A stretch of DNA of 19,664 nt from SVTX01 sp045542075 (lineage in GTDB: Bacteria; Bacillota; Clostridia; Oscillospirales; CAG-272), in contig JAZQKI010000005.1 of assembly GCA_045542075.1 (NCBI GenBank), positions 1-19,664 of the forward strand, given 5' to 3'. A program made the translations under genes and the position numbers. How positions within the stretch are numbered: position 1 is the first letter of the stretch; every line of letters starts with the position of its first letter. Shown piece after piece: positions 7,993 to 14,264 of this stretch. The notes beneath the pieces are model-generated. The model did not search any database and was not told the DNA's origin. It saw nothing but the letters and a program-made list of their open reading frames with translations.

Positions 7993-8415
7993 TTACTTTT
8001 CTTCAAATTTTGCCTCGCAATACGCGCAACGGTAAATTCTGTTCTTCGCGTTTGAAAGGTTGAATATGTGGGGCAGCTCCTGCTCTGTTGACGTGATACA
8101 TCTGGGATTTTTACAGAATATAACGTTTGTGAGCTTGCATGGCAGAGATATGTTCTTTTTCTCAACAATATTTCCGCCCTTGATGATATTTACCGTAACT
8201 CCGGGATCAACGTAGCCAAGTATATCCATATTTACGGATATATCAGCGTCTATTTTGATTATATCCTTTTTCCCCATCTTTCCGCTGGCTACATTCTTGA
8301 TTATAGCCACCGTGCAATCCTTGGAGTCAAGCTCCAGAAGGCTATAAAGCGTGAGCGCCTTGCCCGCTGTGATATGGTCAATTACTATACCGTTATTTAT
8401 GGAATCCACGAACAT
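7993..8415 (-). CDS. pyrI: aspartate carbamoyltransferase regulatory subunit
   Basis: A 140-residue PyrI that assembles with PyrB trimers and confers allosteric control by nucleotides (CTP/UTP inhibition, ATP activation in the E. coli enzyme). The N-terminal nucleotide-binding domain has the family's GIVIDHITAGKAL. The C-terminal zinc domain keeps all four cysteines (CKNPRC and CAYC), which bind Zn and contact the catalytic subunit. It is a little shorter than the ~153-residue E. coli protein. The start at 8415 has GGAGG 7-8 bases upstream, inside the end of pyrB; the pyrB stop is only 3 bases before, so the pair is translationally coupled. Its presence implies an allosterically regulated ATCase. 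Confidence 0.95.
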   Translation of the reverse strand: MFVDSINNGIVIDHITAGKALTLYSLLELDSKDCTVAIIKNVASGKMGKKDIIKIDADISVNMDILGYVDPGVTVNIIKGGNIVEKKNISLPCKLTNVIFCKNPRCITSTEQELPHIFNLSNAKNRIYRCAYCEAKFEEK

Positions 8416-8418
8416 ATC

Positions 8419-9339
8419 TTACGCCTCCAATCCAAGCAGCTTCATAATAAGCGCCATTCTCATATATTTACCGTTAAGCACCTGCTTGAAATAGCACGCG
8501 CGAGGGTCACTGTCGATAGCTACGGAGATCTCATTAACTCTCGGAAGCGGGTGCATAATGCAAAGGTCAGCCTTGGCATTCTTGAGCTTTTCGGGGGTGA
8601 GTATGTAGCTGTCCTTGAGGCGCAGATAGTCCTCCTCGTTGAAAAATCTCTCGCGCTGAACTCTTGTCATATAAAGTATGTCAAGCTCGGGCATAACGGA
8701 TTCAAGGTCTGTCGTCTGAATATACTCCAAGCCGTGCGCCACAATAACGTCCTTTTTGACGTAGCTTGGAAGCTTGAGCTCTACGGGAGAGATAAGCACA
8801 AATTTAATGCCCGTATATCTTGAAAGAGCCTCAATAAGCGAATGTACCGTGCGTCCGAACTTAAGGTCGCCGCAAAGACCTACCGTAAGATTGTCAAGTC
8901 TTCCCTTTTCACGCGAGATGGTGCAGAGGTCTGCAAGCGTCTGCGTGGGGTGGTTGTGTCCGCCGTCGCCCGCGTTTATAACGGGAATTGACGCATTCAT
9001 AGCCGCTACCAGAGGCGCGCCCTCCTTGGGATGACGCATAGCGATTATATCCGCATAGCAGGAGACTGTCTTTGCGGTATCCGCAACGCTCTCGCCCTTT
9101 GCGGCAGAGCTTGAAGCGGCATTTGACATGCTAAGCACGTTTCCTCCAAGCTCGTACATAGCCGCCTCAAAAGACAGTCTTGTGCGAGTTGACGGCTCAA
9201 AAAACAGGGTTGCGAGCTTTTTGCCGTGACAAACCTCGGAATACTTCTTGGGATTTTCAATTATATCCTCAGCAACACGGATAAGCTCCTCAATTTCGGT
9301 TATCGAAAGGTCTCTTATATCTATAAGACTTCTGCTCAT
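8419..9339 (-). CDS. pyrB: aspartate carbamoyltransferase catalytic subunit
   Basis: A 306-residue enzyme joining carbamoyl phosphate and aspartate to carbamoyl-aspartate, the committed step of pyrimidine synthesis. The carbamoyl-phosphate signature FEPSTRTRLSFE (47-58) and GGHNHPTQTLADL are present. The late loop with HPLPRVNEIS, which binds aspartate, is also present. The length equals the usual catalytic chain. The start at 9339 is supported by AAAGGA 7 bases upstream. It follows pyrE after a 115-base gap that contains two palindromes, and precedes pyrI by 3 bases. Confidence 0.97.
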   Translation of the reverse strand: MSRSLIDIRDLSITEIEELIRVAEDIIENPKKYSEVCHGKKLATLFFEPSTRTRLSFEAAMYELGGNVLSMSNAASSSAAKGESVADTAKTVSCYADIIAMRHPKEGAPLVAAMNASIPVINAGDGGHNHPTQTLADLCTISREKGRLDNLTVGLCGDLKFGRTVHSLIEALSRYTGIKFVLISPVELKLPSYVKKDVIVAHGLEYIQTTDLESVMPELDILYMTRVQRERFFNEEDYLRLKDSYILTPEKLKNAKADLCIMHPLPRVNEISVAIDSDPRACYFKQVLNGKYMRMALIMKLLGLEA

Positions 9340-9369
9340 TTTATTTTCCTTTCTTTTGTGGAATCAAAC

Positions 9370-9431
9370 GGACCGTCGGGGACGCCGGTCCCTACGGATT
9401 TTAACTGTGCAATTTTGCGCCGCAAAATTGC
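9370..9431. repeat. REP-like palindromes in the pyrE-pyrB gap
   Basis: Two adjacent palindromes within the operon. The first (9370-9392) holds GGGAC-GCCG-GTCCC nested in GGACCG/CGGTCC and ends in CCCTACGG. The second (9409-9431) is an 11-bp perfect inverted repeat, GCAATTTTGCG and its complement, around one central C. Neither has a T run on the transcribed minus strand, so neither is an intrinsic terminator. The GTCCC-TACG core recurs at 10135-10161, which marks an interspersed repeat family. Confidence 0.7.
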
Positions 9432-9454
9432 GGCATTGAGTTTACTTTGCAAGC

Positions 9455-10111
9455 TTAATGCGAAGCTCCATTGACGGCAAGGTATTTCTTTATTCTCTCA
9501 ACGTTCTCGCGGTTTGCCTCGTCTTCTTCAAGGTATTCTATAATGTCGTAAACGTCAACGATGGAATATACGGGGAAACCGAACTGCTCCTCTATCTCCT
9601 GCATAGCACCCTTATCCGTCTGTCCCTTTTCCTTGCGGTCAACCATAATGAACGTGGCAGCAACCTTGACTCCTTCAAGGTGAGAAAGTATCTCCATGCT
9701 CTCGCGGATCGCCGTTCCAGCGGTGATAACGTCCTCAATAATTACTATTTCTTCGCCTGCCTGGGGTACGTAGCCTACGAAAACTCCGCCCTCGCCGTGG
9801 TCCTTGACCTCCTTGCGGTTAAAGAAGAAGGGCACGTTGAGGTCATTCTTTGAAAGCGCGACTGCCGCGGAGACCGCGAGGGAAATTCCCTTGTACGCGG
9901 GACCGTACAGAACCGTTTTCTTTGCGCCGAGCTTTTCAAAATACGCCTTTGCGTAGAATTCACCGAGCTTTGCGATATCGTCGCCCGTCTTTATCATGCC
10001 TGCGTTGATAAAGTAAGGGATCTTTCTGCCTGATTTCGCGGTAAAGTCACCGAACTTGAGCACTCCCGCGGACTCTAAAAACTGTATAAATTCTCTCTTG
10101 TAATTCTCCAT
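9455..10111 (-). CDS. pyrE: orotate phosphoribosyltransferase
   Basis: A 218-residue type I phosphoribosyltransferase that attaches PRPP-derived ribose phosphate to orotate to form OMP. The PRPP-binding motif is VIIEDVITAGTA, and the catalytic flexible loop carries FNRKEVKDHGEGG. N-terminal FGDFTAKSGRKIPYFINAG is typical of the short-form bacterial enzymes. The length fits the family. AAGGAG stands 7 bases before the ATG at 10111. It is encoded directly after pyrF, which decarboxylates its product; the 60-base gap between them holds a REP-like palindrome. Confidence 0.96.
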   Translation of the reverse strand: MENYKREFIQFLESAGVLKFGDFTAKSGRKIPYFINAGMIKTGDDIAKLGEFYAKAYFEKLGAKKTVLYGPAYKGISLAVSAAVALSKNDLNVPFFFNRKEVKDHGEGGVFVGYVPQAGEEIVIIEDVITAGTAIRESMEILSHLEGVKVAATFIMVDRKEKGQTDKGAMQEIEEQFGFPVYSIVDVYDIIEYLEEDEANRENVERIKKYLAVNGASH

Positions 10112-10134
10112 TTTTATTCTCCTTTTTTGTTTTC

Positions 10135-10161
10135 GGGACGGCGTGGGCGCCGTCCCCTACG
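10135..10161. repeat. REP-like palindrome in the pyrF-pyrE gap
   Basis: A perfect 9-bp stem, GGGACGGCG (10135-10143) with CGCCGTCCC (10148-10156), a TGGG loop, then CTACG. It shares the GTCCC-TACG signature with the element at 9379-9396. It has no T run on the minus strand, so it is a transcribed hairpin, not a terminator. Confidence 0.75.
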
Positions 10162-10171
10162 ATATTTACAT

Positions 10172-10870
10172 TTAATCCACAAACTCCGCAACGCAGCGTC
10201 TGTATGCCGCAACGGGATCTGCCGCAGCGGTGATGGGTCTGCCGACAACGATGTAGTCAGAGCCTATCTCCTTTGCCTGCGCGGGAGTCATAACTCTCTT
10301 CTGATCGCCAACGTCGCCGTCCGCAAATCTTACACCGGGGGTGACTGTGCAGAAGTTATCTCCGCAGGTCGCATGTACCTTGCCCGCCTCAAGAGGTGAG
10401 CAAACCACACCGTCAAGTCCCGCTACCTTTGCGTTGTGCGCGTAGTGCATAACTACCTCGTCGATAGGTCTGTCGATAAGGAGATCGTTTGTCATTCTCT
10501 CCTGGTCGGTAGAGGTAAGCTGAGTCACCGCGATGAGCATGGGACGTGTGCCGTCCGGACGAGTGAGTCCCTCGATAGCCGCCTCCATCATAGAGATAGT
10601 TCCTGCCGCGTGGAGATTCGTCATGTCCACGTCAAGACGAGATAATACTGCCATGGACTTTTTAACCGTATTCGGAATATCGTGAAGCTTGAGGTCGAGG
10701 AATATCTTGTGGCCTCTCGCCTTTATCTGTCTTACTATCTCGGGGCCCTCTGCGTAGAAAAGCTCCATGCCGATCTTAACGAAAGGCTTTTCATCATGAA
10801 ATTTGTCCAGAAAGCTGAACACCTGCTCGGCGCTTGCAAAATCACAAGCTACAATTACGTCTTTTCCCAT
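10172..10870 (-). CDS. pyrF: orotidine 5'-phosphate decarboxylase
   Basis: A 232-residue enzyme of the type 1 (bacterial short) OMP decarboxylase subfamily, which makes UMP. The active-site motif DLKLHDIPNTV, with the Asp-Lys-Asp charge network, is intact. The N-terminal VACDF, the mid-region HAAGT and the C-terminal phosphate-binding VVGRPI are also as expected. The length is close to the Bacillus enzyme. GGAGG lies 8 bases before the ATG at 10870. It lies 19 bases downstream of pyrD and upstream of pyrE. Confidence 0.96.
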   Translation of the reverse strand: MGKDVIVACDFASAEQVFSFLDKFHDEKPFVKIGMELFYAEGPEIVRQIKARGHKIFLDLKLHDIPNTVKKSMAVLSRLDVDMTNLHAAGTISMMEAAIEGLTRPDGTRPMLIAVTQLTSTDQERMTNDLLIDRPIDEVVMHYAHNAKVAGLDGVVCSPLEAGKVHATCGDNFCTVTPGVRFADGDVGDQKRVMTPAQAKEIGSDYIVVGRPITAAADPVAAYRRCVAEFVD

Positions 10871-10889
10871 TTTTATTTCCTCCGTTTAT

Positions 10890-11807
10890 TTAGTGAGCCG
10901 CGCCGATAATTTCGGAAAGGCTGTTTATTCCGTATTTTTCCATTGCTCGAGGCAAATCATTTACAATGTCGCGAGATGCAAAGGGGTTGATAAGGTTAGC
11001 CGCGCCGACCTCAACAGCGGTCGCGCCTGCGAGCATATACTCAATTACGTCCTCTGCAGACTGCACGCCGCCCATACCGACTATCGGCACCTTAACGGCG
11101 TCATAGACCTGATATACCATTCTGATTCCAACAGGCTTTATCGCGGGGCCCGAAAATCCGCCCATCTTGTTGGCAATTATGGGCTTTTTGGTCTTGAGAT
11201 CTATTCTCATACCGAGAAGCGTGTTTATAAGGCTTATTCCGTCGGCGCCTGCCGCCTCGCAAGCCTTAGCGATAGACACAATGTCCGTCACGTTGGGCGA
11301 AAGCTTGATAATAAGGGGCTTTTTTGTGACCTTACGCACTGCCGCAGTCACTTCCGCAGCTGCCCTGGGGTCTGTGCCGAAGCTCATACCGCCACCGTGA
11401 ACGTTGGGGCAGGATATATTTACCTCAAACCAGCCTATCTGCTCCTCTTTGTCAAGACGCTCTACCGTGTACGCATAGTCCTCGATCGAAAATCCGCTGA
11501 CATTTGCCATAACAGGCTTATGAAATACCTTTTTGAGCTTGGGAAGCTCATCGGAGATCACCTTGTCAACGCCGGGATTCTGAAGCCCAACTGCGTTTAT
11601 CATACCCTCGGTACACTCCGCAATTCTCGGGGTGGGATTTCCAAATCTCTTGTCCTTGGTCGTACCCTTGAAGGAGAACGAGCCGAGGCAGTTTATGTCG
11701 TAAAGCTCCGCAAATTCATATCCGAAGCCAAACGTACCGCTTGCGGGGATAATGGGGTTATCCATTTCAATGCCGCAGAGATTAACCTTAGTTATGTATT
11801 CTCCCAT
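10890..11807 (-). CDS. pyrD: dihydroorotate dehydrogenase B, catalytic subunit
   Basis: A 305-residue FMN enzyme of class 1B that oxidises dihydroorotate to orotate and passes electrons through PyrK to NAD+. The class 1 active-site cysteine is in FEVNISCPNVHGGG (Cys133). Substrate- and FMN-binding segments such as NAVGLQNPGVD, KLSPNV, GISLINT and VGMGGVQSAEDVIEYMLAGA are present. The start at 11807 has GGAGG 7 bases upstream and overlaps the end of pyrK by 16 bases, so the two subunits are made from a coupled pair. The class needs PyrK, which fits the operon. Confidence 0.96.
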   Translation of the reverse strand: MGEYITKVNLCGIEMDNPIIPASGTFGFGYEFAELYDINCLGSFSFKGTTKDKRFGNPTPRIAECTEGMINAVGLQNPGVDKVISDELPKLKKVFHKPVMANVSGFSIEDYAYTVERLDKEEQIGWFEVNISCPNVHGGGMSFGTDPRAAAEVTAAVRKVTKKPLIIKLSPNVTDIVSIAKACEAAGADGISLINTLLGMRIDLKTKKPIIANKMGGFSGPAIKPVGIRMVYQVYDAVKVPIVGMGGVQSAEDVIEYMLAGATAVEVGAANLINPFASRDIVNDLPRAMEKYGINSLSEIIGAAH

Positions 11808-12532
11808 TTTATTTCCTCCCTCTCAAGCACGGGGCCGTCCTTGCAAATTCTCTTATATCCCGTGAGTGTCTGACACGAGCAGCCCATGCACGCGCCAAAT
11901 CCGCAGCCCATTCGCTCCTCAAAGCTGAGCTGTCCGCTTGTTATCGCCACCTTGTTTATCGCGCGGAACATAGGCATAGGTCCGCAGGTGTAGAAATAGG
12001 AGTATTCCATATCCTTCAACACGTCGGTAACAAAGCCCTTTGTGCCTACACTTCCGTCGACTGTGGATATATAAACCTTGTCGGTAAGCGACTTGAACTC
12101 GTCATAGCAGAATATCTCCTCTGCCTTGTTAAAGCCAAGGATCACGGACGGAGATTTGCCCTCCTCAATAAGCTTTTTGCAGAGGCCGTAAAGCGGAGGT
12201 ATACCCACACCGCCGCCGATAAGCACGGGATTTTGTCCCGACTTTGAGGTGTCGTAGCCGTTTCCAAGTCCAACAAGCACGTCAAGTGTCTGTCCTGCGA
12301 CCATTTCCGCCATTTTTTCAGTACCTGTGCCAACAACCTTGTAGATGATAACTATACTGTTCTCGTCATAGTCGTGTACCGAGATAGGACGGCGCAGGTA
12401 GAGCCCGTCTATCAGTATGTTTACAAACTGTCCCGTCGCAGTACAAGCTGACGTGTCGCCAATAAGCGTCATTTTGTAAACACTCGGCGCAAGCTTTATA
12501 TTCTCCCCTATTGTGTAAATTCCCTGTGTCAT
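11792..12532 (-). CDS. pyrK: dihydroorotate dehydrogenase B, electron transfer subunit
   Basis: A 246-residue FAD and 2Fe-2S protein that links PyrD to NAD+. It has a ferredoxin-reductase-like fold: FAD-binding RRPISV (47-52), glycine-rich nucleotide motif VLIGGGVGIPPL (103-114) and TCGPMPMFRA (182-191). The cluster cysteines at the C-terminus are Cys210, Cys215, Cys218 and Cys230 (RMGCGFGACMGC then RICKDGP). The start at 12532 lies one base after the pyrC stop, with GGAG about 8 bases upstream inside pyrC; the 3' end overlaps pyrD by 16 bases. Confidence 0.96.
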   Translation of the reverse strand: MTQGIYTIGENIKLAPSVYKMTLIGDTSACTATGQFVNILIDGLYLRRPISVHDYDENSIVIIYKVVGTGTEKMAEMVAGQTLDVLVGLGNGYDTSKSGQNPVLIGGGVGIPPLYGLCKKLIEEGKSPSVILGFNKAEEIFCYDEFKSLTDKVYISTVDGSVGTKGFVTDVLKDMEYSYFYTCGPMPMFRAINKVAITSGQLSFEERMGCGFGACMGCSCQTLTGYKRICKDGPVLEREEIKWENT

Positions 12533-12533
12533 T

Positions 12534-13793
12534 TTATATCTCCGTTTTGTTTCTGTAAACTATCTTTCCGTCGCAGACCGTAAGCAGACACGTGCCGTAC
12601 ACCTCGTCTCCCTCAAACGGTGTGCTTCTTCCCTTTGTCAAGAACTGCTCGGGGTTGATTTTAGTCTTCTTTTCAATATTCCAGACCGAAAAGCCAAAAT
12701 CTCCCGTGATTCCAAATCTCTCTCTGGGGTTGTAGACCATAAGCTCAAGCAGTCGCTCAAGCGTGATAACGCCTGTCTTGACAAAATTGGTGTACATTTC
12801 AGCGAAAGCCGATTCAAGTCCAACCACTCCCATCGCGGATCTTTCAAGTCCGCGCGACTTTTCCTCAGCCGAGTGTGGCGCATGATCGGTGGCTATCATA
12901 TCTATCGTACCGTCAAGAACTCCCGCTATAAGCGCCTCGCGGTCAGACTTGTCGCGCAGAGGCGGATTCATCTTGAATCTTGCGTTTTCGCAAAGATCTG
13001 AGTCGTCAAGAATGAGGTAGTGCGGTCCCGTCTCGCAGGTCACGTCAACTCCCTCCGCCTTTGCCTTGCGGATAATGTCAACCGATTCCTTTGTGGATAT
13101 GTGGCAGACGTGGTATTTTACACCCGTGCGTTTTGCAAGCTCCACGTCACGCGCGATCGGTCCCCACTCGCTCTCCGAGCAGATGCCGCGGTGTCCGTGT
13201 TCCTTTGCGTACTGTCCGTCGTGTATATAGCCGCCGTTAAGGAGCGAGTTGTCCTCGCAATGCGCGGATATTACCTTGTTCAGATCAGCCGCGCGCCTCA
13301 TAAGGCTCTCCATCATATCCGCGGACTGTACTCCGCGTCCGTCGTCAGAGTAACCGATGACGTTGTCCGCCATGCCCTCAAGATCCGCCGCTTCTCTGCC
13401 CGCCTCAGCGACAGTCAACGCGCCGAATGGGTGGACTCGGATAACAGCCTTCTCTCTTATTGCGTCAAGCTGGAGTTGGAGATGCTCGACAGAATCCGGC
13501 ACGGGGCTCAGGTTTGGCATTGTGCAAACGTCGGTATAGCCGCCCGCAGCCGCCGAGGACGAGCCCGTGAAGACGTCCTCCTTATACAAAAATCCCGGCT
13601 CGCGAAAATGCACGTGCACATCGCAAAATCCGGGCAGAATAAGACAATTATTAAAGGTGACGGTATCTTTGCCGTCGATTACAGAATTTTCAAGGCTATC
13701 AAGGGAAACAAGTCTGCCATCACAGAGGGCAAAATCACCGTACACTCTGCTTTTGTTCAGGTAATTTTCGGAATTCTTAAAGATAAAAAGCAT
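12534..13793 (-). CDS. pyrC: dihydroorotase (class I)
   Basis: A 419-residue amidohydrolase that cyclises carbamoyl-aspartate to dihydroorotate. The zinc-site motif DVHVHFREPG (His60, His62) is followed by GYSDDGRGV, ISAHCEDN, HVCHIST and ATDHAPHSAEEK, the pattern of class I (Bacillus/Thermus-like) dihydroorotases. It is the first gene of the operon. A GTG at 13835 would add 14 residues, but GGGAGA 8 bases before the ATG at 13793 and the compact N-terminus MLFIFKN favour the shorter form. The leader is about 60 bases and shows no PyrR-binding loop or attenuator, so UMP/UTP control, if any, acts differently. Confidence 0.95.
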   Translation of the reverse strand: MLFIFKNSENYLNKSRVYGDFALCDGRLVSLDSLENSVIDGKDTVTFNNCLILPGFCDVHVHFREPGFLYKEDVFTGSSSAAAGGYTDVCTMPNLSPVPDSVEHLQLQLDAIREKAVIRVHPFGALTVAEAGREAADLEGMADNVIGYSDDGRGVQSADMMESLMRRAADLNKVISAHCEDNSLLNGGYIHDGQYAKEHGHRGICSESEWGPIARDVELAKRTGVKYHVCHISTKESVDIIRKAKAEGVDVTCETGPHYLILDDSDLCENARFKMNPPLRDKSDREALIAGVLDGTIDMIATDHAPHSAEEKSRGLERSAMGVVGLESAFAEMYTNFVKTGVITLERLLELMVYNPRERFGITGDFGFSVWNIEKKTKINPEQFLTKGRSTPFEGDEVYGTCLLTVCDGKIVYRNKTEI

Positions 13794-13859
13794 CTGAATT
13801 TCTCCCTTTTTCGCGGCTTTTCGGACAGTCAACACATACTCCCCGATTATATTTATAAT

Positions 13860-13888
13860 ATTATATCATACTATATTTTCTTTGTCAA
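13860..13888 (-). promoter_or_regulatory. sigma-A promoter of the pyr operon
   Basis: Perfect consensus on the minus strand: TTGACA (13883-13888), 17-base spacer, TATAAT (13860-13865). It is the only strong promoter found upstream of the eight-gene operon. Confidence 0.88.
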
Positions 13889-13943
13889 TAATTTAGGAAT
13901 TTATTTGAGTTGAAAATAAAATTGAAAATTTTGAAAAAAGATA

Positions 13944-13972
13944 TTGACAAAGCTGTTTTTTTATGATATTAT
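13944..13972 (+). promoter_or_regulatory. sigma-A promoter of tRNA-Ser
   Basis: TTGACA (13944-13949), 17-base spacer, TATTAT (13967-13972), about 20 bases before the mature tRNA end. It is divergent from the pyr promoter, with 55 AT-rich bases between the two -35 boxes. Confidence 0.85.
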
Positions 13973-13993
13973 ATTTAAGTCGCGAAACGACAC

Positions 13994-14085
13994 GGAGAAG
14001 TCGCCTAGTTGGTCGAGGGCGCACGATTGGAAATCGTGTAACCGTCAAAAGCGGTTCGAGAGTTCGAATCTCTCCTTCTCCGCCA
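13994..14085 (+). tRNA. tRNA-Ser (anticodon GGA)
   Basis: A 92-base class II tRNA with the CCA end encoded. The acceptor stem GGAGAAG (13994-14000) pairs with CTTCTCC (14075-14081), G is the discriminator, and CCA is at 14083-14085. The anticodon arm CACGA-TTGGAAA-TCGTG gives anticodon GGA, which reads UCC/UCU serine codons. The T arm is GAGAG-TTCGAAT-CTCTC, and a long variable arm lies between, as expected for serine tRNAs. It has its own promoter and terminator. Confidence 0.97.
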
Positions 14086-14124
14086 AAAAATAAAGGATAG
14101 CACTCGTGCTATCCTTTATTTTTT
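14085..14124 (+). terminator. terminator of tRNA-Ser
   Basis: A perfect inverted repeat: the arm ending GGATAGCAC (to 14103) pairs with GTGCTATCC and onward (from 14106), finishing in TTATTTTTT. The A of the tRNA CCA is the first base of the left arm. The symmetry would let it act on the minus strand as well. Confidence 0.92.
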
Positions 14125-14127
14125 GCC

Positions 14128-14229
14128 TGCGAAGGAGAGTAAGCAGAAATATCATACATAAAATCGCCCCGCGATTTTATGTGAATGTTCGAATCTCTCT
14201 CATCACCATTTTCGATTACTCTCTTCGCA
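14128..14229. repeat. nested inverted repeats with tRNA 3'-end-like fragment
   Basis: The outer arms TGCGAAGGAGAGTAA (14128-14142) and TTACTCTCTTCGCA (14216-14229) are complementary except for one bulged G. Inside is a perfect 12-bp hairpin, ACATAAAATCGC (14156-14167) with GCGATTTTATGT (14171-14182) around CCC. After it comes GTTCGAATCTCTC (14187-14199), identical to the T-arm of the neighbouring tRNA-Ser, and the following bases end in CACCA. The rest of a tRNA body is missing and the T-stem is about two bases short, so this is at most a remnant. Confidence 0.55.
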
Positions 14230-14249
14230 CCCAATCGGGTGGCTTTTTT
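14228..14249 (+). terminator. orphan plus-strand terminator
   Basis: CACCC (14228-14232) pairs with GGGTG (14237-14241) around AATC, followed by GC and T6 (14244-14249). No intact plus-strand gene lies between the tRNA-Ser terminator and this one. It may belong to the tRNA-like remnant before it or serve as a backup terminator. Confidence 0.7.
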
Positions 14250-14264
14250 GTTTGGCTAATAGTA

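Noticed and set aside
9370..10161. Internal terminators or attenuators in the pyr operon
   Set aside because: The hairpins have no T run on the transcribed strand, and the genes on either side belong to one pathway.
10803..11873. 356-codon plus-strand frame opposite pyrD
   Set aside because: Shadow frame over pyrF, pyrD and pyrK; no ribosome site and no recognisable domain. The same applies to 13020-13913 opposite pyrC.
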